NCBI RefSeq assembly: GCF_900302465.1
Contig: NZ_OMOR01000001.1
Coordinates: 310,001 to 374,000, forward strand
Origin: Ascidiaceihabitans donghaensis
Lineage (GTDB): Bacteria; Pseudomonadota; Alphaproteobacteria; Rhodobacterales; Rhodobacteraceae
Direction of reading: 5' to 3'
DNA length: 64,000 nucleotides
Shown: in pieces, positions 17,440 to 24,537 of the stretch
How positions within the stretch are numbered: the stretch's first letter is position 1
Layout of the letters: each line of letters starts with the position of its first letter
The notes under the pieces: model-generated
Told to the model about the DNA's origin: nothing
Seen by the model: only the letters and a program-made list of their open reading frames with translations
Databases searched by the model: none
Position numbers and translations under genes: made by a program

Positions 17440-18071
17440 GTTGCCCCGTGGATGTGCTGCATCGCATCACGTCGTTCCTGCAACGCTTGACGCACGATCT
17501 GGAACGCCGACGAAAGGAACAACGTCGCCATGATCCCCGCAACGATCAGGTCTGGCCAACCTGTCGCGGTTCCCCAGACACCGATGGCGGCAAAGACAAC
17601 CGCCACATTGCCGATGGCATCGTTGCGTGAACACAGCCAGACCGATCTGACGTTGGCATCTCCGTCCTTGTATCGAACCAGCAGGAGGACACTGGCCAGG
17701 TTTGTTGCCATTGCCATAACACCTACGACCCCCATGATGCCCGCTTCAGGCACTCCAACGTAGAATACGCGGTAAAGGGTCGAGCCGAAGACCCAAAGCC
17801 CCATCAAGAATAGGCTCAGTCCCTTTGCCAATGCAGCATTCGTGCGCACCTGTATTGACGCACCAATGACTGCCAATGAAATGCTGTAGGTCAGGGCATC
17901 GCCTAAGAAGTCCAACGCATCGGCCTGAAGGGCCTGAGATTTGGCGTAGTGACCCGCCGACATCTCGACCACAAACATAGTGGCGTTCAGGGCGATGACG
18001 ATCCATAGGCGGCGTTTGTAATCAGCCGAGACGCCTTCGAACTTCGCATCATGTCCACAGCAACCCGACAT
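17436..18071 (-). CDS. Cation diffusion facilitator-like heavy metal transporter
   Basis: The 211-residue protein has six predicted membrane helices. The N-terminus carries a possible metal-binding motif, MSGCCGHD. Acidic residues in helix 2 (DALDFLGDALTYS) and polar residues in helix 5 (SRNDAIGNVAVVF) fit the transport site of CDF exporters. It lacks the long cytoplasmic C-terminal domain of typical CDFs, so it is a short form. Likely substrates are zinc, cadmium, lead or cobalt. It overlaps the transglutaminase-like gene by one base and is co-regulated with it. Confidence 0.85.
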   Translation of the reverse strand: MSGCCGHDAKFEGVSADYKRRLWIVIALNATMFVVEMSAGHYAKSQALQADALDFLGDALTYSISLAVIGASIQVRTNAALAKGLSLFLMGLWVFGSTLYRVFYVGVPEAGIMGVVGVMAMATNLASVLLLVRYKDGDANVRSVWLCSRNDAIGNVAVVFAAIGVWGTATGWPDLIVAGIMATLFLSSAFQIVRQALQERRDAMQHIHGAT

Positions 18072-18841
18072 TACACAGCCTCCTTCACATTAGCCTGTTG
18101 AGGGGGCAATGCAGTTGTGGGACCGTTAGGGATGGTCGGCACTAGGCCACGACGTAGGCGTTCCACACGTGCGTTCATCCAGTGGCGGATCACGAGTCGA
18201 TACAGCAATCCTTTGATGCCACGCAGTTGCCGATGTTCCGCATAAAAAGCGTCTGGTGATGCGAACGTCCCCAAGTTGGCGTTGATCCCCGTTCTTTGAA
18301 TGTAGGTGTCCTGCCCAGACCATCTAACATCAGGGGCTTGGAGGTTGTCCGTGCCAGCACCATAGGCACAGATGCTATCCTGATCGGGGAAAGCTCTTTG
18401 CAGTGCATTCAGCACGGCATTATCGAGGATGAAGCCCTCAAGGGTGACCCACCTCCCGTCCAATAAGACTTCCACCCAAGAGTGCAGGATGTTGGTCGGC
18501 GCAAGGGGGTAGACGATTTCGGGAACGATACCACGTTGTAGGGACTTGTGGATCGTGAAACCATGGAAGCGGCATGGCAAATCCATGGCCCGCAGCAATG
18601 CCATTAGTAGCGTGGTCTTTGTATTGCACTGACCGTAACCATCTCGCAGCACGTCAGAGGCTGTCAGCGTGTCGTCGCTGTTATAGCCAAATGCTATTTC
18701 ATTCCTGACAAACTCATATGCAGCTTCTGCCCGTTCAGCGAGTTCAAGTTTGGACCACCCACGATCTGCAATCAGTGACTGGATCGGGCCTGATGAGTAA
18801 TTGAGGAGTGGGGTCTCCTGGGTCATTGGATCAGAGGACAT
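18071..18841 (-). CDS. Transglutaminase-like cysteine protease-fold protein
   Basis: The start at 18841 (MSSDPMTQE) is chosen because a start at 18868 would lie ahead of the expected transcription start of the promoter at 18871-18901. The 256-residue protein has the catalytic triad blocks in order: GYGQCNTK (Cys), HSWVEVLLDGRW (His) and LEGFILDN (acidic). There is no signal peptide, so it should be cytosolic. It is the first gene of a metal-regulated operon with a CDF transporter and a membrane methyltransferase. Its role in metal resistance is unknown. Confidence 0.83.
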   Translation of the reverse strand: MSSDPMTQETPLLNYSSGPIQSLIADRGWSKLELAERAEAAYEFVRNEIAFGYNSDDTLTASDVLRDGYGQCNTKTTLLMALLRAMDLPCRFHGFTIHKSLQRGIVPEIVYPLAPTNILHSWVEVLLDGRWVTLEGFILDNAVLNALQRAFPDQDSICAYGAGTDNLQAPDVRWSGQDTYIQRTGINANLGTFASPDAFYAEHRQLRGIKGLLYRLVIRHWMNARVERLRRGLVPTIPNGPTTALPPQQANVKEAV

Positions 18842-18870
18842 ACGAATCGCCTTTTCTTTGTGTCCCATCC

Positions 18871-18901
18871 TATCTACAACCTCTAGTCACTAGAGCTTCA
18901 A
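18871..18901 (-). promoter_or_regulatory. MerR-family promoter of the transglutaminase-CDF-methyltransferase operon
   Basis: On the minus strand TTGAAG (18896-18901) and TAGATA (18871-18876) are 19 bp apart. The spacer holds the palindrome CTCTAGT-G-ACTAGAG. The adjacent divergent MerR-type regulator starting at 18914 is the obvious ligand. Confidence 0.86.
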
Positions 18902-18913
18902 GAGGTAAATCGC

Positions 18914-19330
18914 ATGTTTTCTATCGGGCAATTGTCAAAGCAGACGGGTGTGAAAGTCCCTACCATTCGGTACTATGAACAGGTTGGATTGCTGGTGTCC
19001 GCAGGTCGCACCGAAGGAAATCAACGACGGTATGACAAAGATGGTCTGGAGCGGCTGGGATTCATCAGACATGCCCGTGACCTTGGATTCTCCATCGAAG
19101 CCATCAGCGCGTTGATTGATCTACAGCAGCATCCTGACCGCTCCTGCCAAGAGGCCACGCTGATCGCCCAGCATCAACTGACCGATGTGCGTGAGAAGCT
19201 GCTAAGGCTCAAGGCACTGGAATCCGAACTGGTTCGCATCGCCGACGGATGTGATGGGGAGGGAAATTCAGAGGAATGCTATGTTCTGGCATCATTGGCC
19301 GACCATCAACACTGTCGTGGTGAACATTGA
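18914..19330 (+). CDS. MerR-family Pb/Cd/Zn-responsive regulator
   Basis: The 138-residue regulator starts MFSIGQLSKQTGVKVPTIRYY, with AGAGG upstream. It has a cysteine in DRSCQEA and then two cysteines nine residues apart (DGCDGEGNSEECYV). A histidine-rich end follows (DHQHCRGEH). This pattern resembles PbrR, CadR and ZntR rather than MerR or CueR. It is divergent from, and probably controls, the transglutaminase-CDF operon. Confidence 0.87.
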   Translation: MFSIGQLSKQTGVKVPTIRYYEQVGLLVSAGRTEGNQRRYDKDGLERLGFIRHARDLGFSIEAISALIDLQQHPDRSCQEATLIAQHQLTDVREKLLRLKALESELVRIADGCDGEGNSEECYVLASLADHQHCRGEH

Positions 19331-19354
19331 TGCAATTTGGCAAAATTCGCTTCG

Positions 19355-19470
19355 TTGTTAGTTAGACTTCCAAAATGATAATCATTCGCTTTCGGTAGTG
19401 ACGAACTCCCGCAACCAATATTACTGATTTAGATCAGCACGTTACAAGCCGCCTTCGGGTGGCTCTTTTC
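19355..19470 (+). ncRNA. Candidate short RNA with Fur-box-like promoter and intrinsic terminator
   Basis: This lies in a 248-bp convergent intergenic region with no coding gene. TTGTTA (19355-19360) and GATAAT (19377-19382) have a 16-bp spacer. The -10 is covered by AATGATAATCATT (19374-19386), which matches the centre of the classical Fur box. A strong terminator ends at about 19470. A transcript from about 19389 would be about 80 nt, the size of RyhB-type RNAs. An FNR-type palindrome (CTGATTTAGATCAG) lies inside it at 19424-19437. The terminator could instead serve the upstream MerR gene. Confidence 0.4.
19447..19470 (+). terminator. Rho-independent terminator
   Basis: The stem AGCCGCC / GGTGGCT has a TTCG tetraloop and one G-T pair, and is followed by CTTTT. 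It lies 117 bp after the MerR-type gene, in the direction of the plus strand. Confidence 0.8.
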
Positions 19471-19578
19471 GTTGGTGGTGGTGCCGGTTCTAAAGAGATG
19501 TGCAGATACGAGTCCTGTGGCAGGGAAAATTCAAGATTTCGTATTTTTCGCTATTGGCCATCAGTTACAGGCAAGCGA

Positions 19579-20637
19579 TCACGCGCCCATTCGTTTTCGC
19601 AGCAACCAGACAAAGAACACGCCGCCGATTAAGCCGGTAACTATTCCGATTGGCATGTCATCTGGTGCCATAACTGTCCTTGCAATGATGTCAGCCCAAA
19701 CAAGAAAAACAGCACCACAAAGTGCAGAGATAGGAAGGAGGCGTTGGTAATCACCACCCACCAGCATGCGGACGATGTGTGGAATCATCAGGCCGACGAA
19801 GCCTATTATGCCAGAGAACGCCACCATGACCCCTGTGATCAAAGCGCCAATGACAAAAATGGTCAGCCTGAAACGCGCAACCGGGATGCCAAGTGTCGTG
19901 GCGGTTTCATCCCCTATTGTCATCGCGTTCAGTGTACCTGATTTCAGCCATAGGTATGTTCCGCACAAAAGCAGGACGACGGCCGGATACATCAACTGAT
20001 TCCATTGGGCCAGGCCAAGGCCGCCTAACATCCAAAACACCACGGTATGGGCAGCTTTCGGATCGCCAAGAAAGATCAATACGTTTGCGGCTGACATCAC
20101 GATAAATGACACGGCCACGCCCGCCAGAACCAGCCGGTCGGCGCTGGTGGCGGATGCAAATTGTGAGACTGCAAGTACAATCAATGTCGCCGCCAAAGAG
20201 CCGAGGAATGCGAACAACGGGACAGTCAAAAGGCCAATGAACAGCCCGGTGTGTAGCAGGGCCAATATCGCCCCGAAAGCTCCGCCTGCCGAAATGCCAA
20301 GCAGGTGTGGATCTGCCAGCGGGTTCCGTGTCACGGCTTGAAGGCTTGCGCCGACCATTGCGAGACCCGCGCCCACCAAACAGGCAAGGATGGCCCTTGG
20401 TAGGCGGATTTTCCAAACGATAGCCTCCCGACCTTTGGACCAGTCTTGCGTGATTGTGTCCGGAGCAATCTTGTTGACCAGAATGCTCCAGACGGTTTCA
20501 AGCGGGACAGCCACGGCCCCGACGCTGACTGCAATCGACAACGACCCGAACAACGCCACAACACCCAAGAGGGCAATGATCCGAAGACCTCTGGCTTTTG
20601 GGGGATGTGTGTTGATTGCAGCTTGCGTCATGCGCAA
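19579..20637 (-). CDS. FecCD/BtuC-type ABC transporter permease, cobalamin-type operon
   Basis: The 352-residue permease has the roughly ten-helix BtuC/FecCD pattern and the characteristic blocks LVGAGLAMVGASLQAVTRNPLADPHLLGISAGGAFGA (in part) and GIIGFVGLMIPHIVRML. It is the last gene of an operon that begins with a cobalamin riboswitch, DUF1636, an ATPase and a binding protein. Family resemblance alone would suggest iron-siderophore transport. The riboswitch argues for cobalamin, cobinamide or another corrinoid. It starts immediately after the binding-protein stop. Confidence 0.9.
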   Translation of the reverse strand: MRMTQAAINTHPPKARGLRIIALLGVVALFGSLSIAVSVGAVAVPLETVWSILVNKIAPDTITQDWSKGREAIVWKIRLPRAILACLVGAGLAMVGASLQAVTRNPLADPHLLGISAGGAFGAILALLHTGLFIGLLTVPLFAFLGSLAATLIVLAVSQFASATSADRLVLAGVAVSFIVMSAANVLIFLGDPKAAHTVVFWMLGGLGLAQWNQLMYPAVVLLLCGTYLWLKSGTLNAMTIGDETATTLGIPVARFRLTIFVIGALITGVMVAFSGIIGFVGLMIPHIVRMLVGGDYQRLLPISALCGAVFLVWADIIARTVMAPDDMPIGIVTGLIGGVFFVWLLRKRMGA

Positions 20638-21573
20638 TCATTCAGCCCGAAACGCGGCAGCAAGAGTTTTGACGGCCTCGATGTTGCGTGGCCCGGGGGT
20701 CGCTTCCACATATTCCAGCACCACGAACCGCTTGTTCCTTACGGCGTCAATGTCGGCAAAAGCGGGGTTGGACATCATGAATTCAATCTTTTGATCGGCG
20801 GTGACTTCGCCGTAGTTTACGATCACGACGATTTCGGGATTGCGATCAACCACCGCCTCCCAACCGACGGTGGCCCAACTTTTGTCCAGATCATTCATGA
20901 TGTTGGTGCCGCCTGCAGCTTCAATCAGCGCGTTGGGCATAGCGAATTGGCCTGCTGTAAACGGCACATCTTCGCCGCTGTCATAGACAAAAACCCGTGG
21001 GGCCGTTTCCAGCGCCGACTGTTCATCCAGAAATGCCGCCAATTCGGATTGATATCCTTCAATCAGGGTTTCGGCGCGGACTGATACGCCAAAGATCGCA
21101 CCCAGATTGCGCAGGTCGTTGTACATGTCATCCATAGAAGCGGCATCTTTTGGGCCAACGTGGATGCAGCTTTCGGTCAATTCATAAACCGCGATGCCAA
21201 AGGGGGCTAGCGTCTGTGGTGTGACCTCGCCGCCGACACGCATGCCATAGTTCCAACCCGCAAAGAAAAAGTCGGCATCAGCGCCGATCAGGACTTCTTT
21301 TGCGGGGTATTTGGATGACAGTTCAGGAAGCGCTTCGACGCCCATTGTCATTTTGTCGTCCAGCGTCTTCCAGCCTGAAATGCCCGTGTAGCCGACCATA
21401 TGGTCCTGCAGTTTAAGCGCCAGCATCATTTCTGTCAGGTTCACATCGTTGGATATTGCCGCCTTTGGTGGCGTTGCAAATGTGACAGTGCGGTCGCAGC
21501 TTTGCACCGTGGTTTGGGCCATGGCAGTGCTTGCCAGGGAAAGGGCCGTCAAAGCGGTAAAGGCGAGTTTCAT
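20638..21573 (-). CDS. Periplasmic binding protein of the FepB/BtuF class
   Basis: The ATG at 21573 gives 311 residues with a signal peptide ending STAMAQ. The Fe/B12-type binding fold is shown by the two-lobe pattern (CDRTVTFATPPKAAIS..., VLIGADADFFFAGWNYGM, VFVYDSGEDVPFTAGQ, VGWEAVVDRNPEIVVIVNYG). Ligand assignment rests on the riboswitch-controlled operon and is corrinoid by inference. It lies between the ATPase gene and the permease gene. Confidence 0.87.
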   Translation of the reverse strand: MKLAFTALTALSLASTAMAQTTVQSCDRTVTFATPPKAAISNDVNLTEMMLALKLQDHMVGYTGISGWKTLDDKMTMGVEALPELSSKYPAKEVLIGADADFFFAGWNYGMRVGGEVTPQTLAPFGIAVYELTESCIHVGPKDAASMDDMYNDLRNLGAIFGVSVRAETLIEGYQSELAAFLDEQSALETAPRVFVYDSGEDVPFTAGQFAMPNALIEAAGGTNIMNDLDKSWATVGWEAVVDRNPEIVVIVNYGEVTADQKIEFMMSNPAFADIDAVRNKRFVVLEYVEATPGPRNIEAVKTLAAAFRAE

Positions 21574-21586
21574 GTTTGGGGGTCTT

Positions 21587-22369
21587 TCATTCGGGAAGGC
21601 TAAAGGAAAAGTGGGACGCGCCACTCAGGCTGAGATGTTCGCGCTGTGCGACGACCTGAAACGTGTCCGTCACAAGCTGATCAGAAAGTAAAGCCTGTGG
21701 GGGGCCGAAGCCTTGCGGGTATCCGTCTTTAAGGATCAACACATCATCACAGACGCGGGCGGCCATGTTGAGATCATGCAAAGATACGACAATGGTCAGA
21801 CCCAGTTTTTGAATCAACGCAATGACTTCAAGCTGATGGCGCACATCGAGGTGGTTTGTAGGTTCATCAAGAATCAGAACCTGTGGTTCCTGTGCCAAGG
21901 CCCGCGCAACCATGACTCTTTGTCTTTCACCCCCCGATAAGGTGCTGAAATCACGATGGGCCAACTCAAGAAGGTTGAGTTGCTCAAGGACGCCATCCAC
22001 GACGTTTTCATCTTTCTTGCCAGCTGCGGCAAACCCTGACCGGTATGGCGTTCTGCCCAAGCGGACGATCTCTCGTACCGTTAGGTCAAATGCGGACGCC
22101 TGTTCTTGCAGCACGGCGGCGATCCGTGTTGCCGCGTCACGCGCAGTCAGTGACCAAATGTCTTGGCCACCGACCAGCACCTGACCCGTTTGAGGTTTTT
22201 GAAAGCGATATAGCAAACGTAGCAGAGTAGATTTGCCAGCGCCGTTTGGACCGACAACGCCCAACACGCGCCCAGCAGAAATGGTGAAGGTCGTAGAATG
22301 CAGAACGGGTTGGGGTGATTTGGCGGGTGTCCAACTGACATCCCGCACCGCAAGATCTGCGGCCTTCAT
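21587..22369 (-). CDS. ABC transporter ATPase of the FecE/BtuD class
   Basis: The 260-residue protein has Walker A (GPNGAGKST), the signature LSGGERQRVMVARAL, Walker B with catalytic Glu (VLILDEPTNHLD) and the switch His (VVSLHDLN). All are canonical. It overlaps the DUF1636 gene by four bases (ATGA) and is followed by the binding protein and permease. It powers the corrinoid-type importer. Confidence 0.93.
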   Translation of the reverse strand: MKAADLAVRDVSWTPAKSPQPVLHSTTFTISAGRVLGVVGPNGAGKSTLLRLLYRFQKPQTGQVLVGGQDIWSLTARDAATRIAAVLQEQASAFDLTVREIVRLGRTPYRSGFAAAGKKDENVVDGVLEQLNLLELAHRDFSTLSGGERQRVMVARALAQEPQVLILDEPTNHLDVRHQLEVIALIQKLGLTIVVSLHDLNMAARVCDDVLILKDGYPQGFGPPQALLSDQLVTDTFQVVAQREHLSLSGASHFSFSLPE

Positions 22370-22773
22370 GATGCGCGAACATCATTGGCTTCGACCGCAA
22401 TTATCGCGGCTGGCACACGTGCCAAAGTTGACGTGCGCAGTTTGCCAGGCCGATCCAGAGACGAACACCATCCATCATGTAGATGGGCATATTGGGTGGC
22501 AAAACTGACAAGATCATCCACATCCACGGCAGGATCAATGTCGCCAAACAGATAGGTCGCTTTGCGACTGCCGTGATAGGCAACCGTACAGGGCCTGTCA
22601 CAGCCAGCCATGCAGGCAACGCCCGAAATTTCAAAATCGTCCGTGATTGTGTCCCCTGCGTTTTGGATCGCTGTTCGAATCTTTTCGATCAGTTCATAGC
22701 CGGGCCGACATTCAGTGCCTTTGTGTCGGCACGATGTGCAAATCGTTATTTTATGGGTGTGCTCTTTGTTCAT
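22366..22773 (-). CDS. DUF1636 metal-binding protein, cobalamin operon
   Basis: The 135-residue protein has CTSCRHKGTECRPGYEL near the N-terminus and CMAGCDRPCTVAYHG in the middle, both cysteine-rich. This is a thioredoxin-like ferredoxin pattern assigned to DUF1636, often found in cobalamin loci. It is the first gene behind the riboswitch. Its ribosome-binding site (GGAGGGCG) overlaps a hairpin at 22782-22795, which could mediate translational control. The biochemical role is unknown. Confidence 0.87.
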   Translation of the reverse strand: MNKEHTHKITICTSCRHKGTECRPGYELIEKIRTAIQNAGDTITDDFEISGVACMAGCDRPCTVAYHGSRKATYLFGDIDPAVDVDDLVSFATQYAHLHDGWCSSLDRPGKLRTSTLARVPAAIIAVEANDVRAS

Positions 22774-22781
22774 ATCGCCCT

Positions 22782-22795
22782 CCGCGATGACGCGG
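22782..22795 (-). promoter_or_regulatory. Hairpin over the DUF1636 ribosome-binding site
   Basis: On the minus strand, CCGCG-TCAT-CGCGG forms a stem whose 3' arm runs into the Shine-Dalgarno sequence GGAGGG, just before the ATG at 22773. This is a plausible sequestrator for translational riboswitch control. No U-tract follows, so it is not an intrinsic terminator. Confidence 0.5.
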
Positions 22796-22904
22796 GGTGC
22801 AGGGCAGATACATAGTCAGGTCAGGGAAATCCCGTGCCGCCATCATAACCTCCGAACCAGACTCCCCGTCTGGGTTGAGTTGCATTAACGGCACCAAAGC
22901 GCCG

Positions 22905-23085
22905 CTTGATGGCAGGTCTCCTGACTTGCGGATCAGCGTTTCCCCGAACCTTCCCAAACCCTACAGGCCCAGTGGTTTTTATCGAGGTCACTCACCGCTC
23001 ACAGTTGCGGGGGCAGTTACGGATTTGGCGCTGTTTAGCTTGGCCTCACCGTATTCCCTTTTCATTTCAGGCGCGTGTAAGACGA
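22905..23085 (-). promoter_or_regulatory. Cobalamin riboswitch
   Basis: Read on the minus strand, the region has the conserved cobalamin aptamer blocks in order: an ACGGTGAGGCC region, the GCAACTGTGAGCGG segment, AACCACTGGGCC, TTTGGGAAGG, and the B12 box AAGTCAGGAGACCTGCC at 22911-22928. It leads the DUF1636-ABC transporter operon. Adenosylcobalamin binding is expected to lower expression. The outer boundaries are approximate. Confidence 0.93.
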
Positions 23086-23209
23086 CTGGAAACCATCTTC
23101 TTCATCCTTGCGATAGTCACGTTCCAAGGTCAATCCAAATGAAGGCACATTGCTTTCATAAAGCGACATCAAGACGTGAACGGGGCGCGTGGATTGCCAC
23201 TGATATGGA

Positions 23210-24511
23210 TCAGGTCAGGGTTTTCAGGGTCTCTAACACAGTTTTCGCATCGGTCTCGGGATTGACGATACAAAGCCTGAAAACCATCTCGCCGCGCCAT
23301 TTTGTCGGCAAACACAGCAGGGCACCGGAACGGCGGTGCTCTTCGGCCCATCGGACCATGGCGTCCTCGGACATGTGTGACGGACGGAACAGAACCACGG
23401 ACAATTGCGGTCCAAGCAGCAGATCCAGCCCTTCTATGCGTTCGATACCCTGCGCAATGTCGCGTGCAATCGATATCGTTGTCGCGATCGCATCGCCGTA
23501 AGCTTGGGTGCCATGCGTGGCCAAAGAATACCAGAACGGCAGCCCACGGGCGCGACGCGTCAAGTGCAGCGCATAGTCGGAAGGGTTCCAGTGCGTTTTG
23601 TCCACAGTATCAAGATAGACCGCGCTTTGGCCGTGGGCGTTGGCGGCATCCGCGGCGTTGCGGTAGATCAATGCACAGCTGTCGTAGGGTGCAAACAGCC
23701 ATTTGTGCGGATCAACGATCAGGCTGTGCGCCCGGTCAATTCCGTCGAATATCGGTCGCGTTTCAGGATCTGCAATGGCTGCAAGGCCGTAAGCCCCGTC
23801 AAGATGCAACCAAAGGTCACGTGCCTCGGCAAGGTCAGCCAACCCCTGAATGTCATCAACCGCGCCGCTGTTGGTTGCGCCTGCGTTGGCGACGATTGCA
23901 AAGACATTTGGTTGCCATGCATCGCGCGCAGCCTGCGCATTCATCCGTCCTGTGGCGTCCGCTGCGACCGGAATCACATCGACGTCCATCACACTGGCCG
24001 CCGCCTCAATAGAACTATGCGCCTCAGCCGAACACAGAATGGCCCAACGGTCAGGGCGGGCGCAGCGTCTGGATTTCCAATCGCGGGCCGCGTGCAAAGC
24101 GCACAGGTTTCCAAGCGTTCCGCCCGCTACAAAAACACCACCGGCTTGCGCGTCCCAGCCGGCCAATTCTGCCAGCCAGTCCAGCGCTTGGTTTTCGGCG
24201 TGAATGGCCCCCGCACCACCATCCCAATTGCCTGCAAAAATACCTGCCGCCCCAAGAGCTGCATCAAAACTAAGCGACGCTTGGCTGGGGGCCGAGGCCA
24301 CAAAGCTTAGCGATGTCGGGTGCCCGAAAGGACGTGTTGAGGGCACAATCGTATCGGTGAACAGGCCAAAAGCGGCCTCTGCACCGATCCCGTCTGGCGT
24401 GATCGAACCGCCCAGAATTGGCTCAAGGACCGCGTTGCTTTGCGCCCCATGTTTGGGGTCTTGTCCACCCAGAATGCGCGTGCGCGTCCATGTCAGGATG
24501 TCCGTCACCAT
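23210..24511 (-). CDS. PLP-dependent group II decarboxylase
   Basis: The start at 24511 gives 433 residues beginning MVTDILTWTRTRILGG. The PLP-binding lysine is in VDPHKWLFAPYD, the conserved His of the cofactor stack is in AEAHSSIEAA, and the Asp is in LWLHLDGAYG. The family covers aromatic amino acid, glutamate and diaminobutyrate decarboxylases; the substrate cannot be decided here. The gene follows the dimethylamine dehydrogenase-like gene by 26 bp. That suggests a joint catabolic route in which an amino acid-derived amine is made or consumed. Confidence 0.85.
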   Translation of the reverse strand: MVTDILTWTRTRILGGQDPKHGAQSNAVLEPILGGSITPDGIGAEAAFGLFTDTIVPSTRPFGHPTSLSFVASAPSQASLSFDAALGAAGIFAGNWDGGAGAIHAENQALDWLAELAGWDAQAGGVFVAGGTLGNLCALHAARDWKSRRCARPDRWAILCSAEAHSSIEAAASVMDVDVIPVAADATGRMNAQAARDAWQPNVFAIVANAGATNSGAVDDIQGLADLAEARDLWLHLDGAYGLAAIADPETRPIFDGIDRAHSLIVDPHKWLFAPYDSCALIYRNAADAANAHGQSAVYLDTVDKTHWNPSDYALHLTRRARGLPFWYSLATHGTQAYGDAIATTISIARDIAQGIERIEGLDLLLGPQLSVVLFRPSHMSEDAMVRWAEEHRRSGALLCLPTKWRGEMVFRLCIVNPETDAKTVLETLKTLT

Positions 24512-24537
24512 TGACGTGGGAAAGGGAAATGCAGTTT

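Noticed and set aside
19579-22369. Assigning the ABC genes to iron-siderophore uptake
   Set aside because: Sequence family alone allows it, but the cobalamin riboswitch and DUF1636 upstream favour corrinoid transport.
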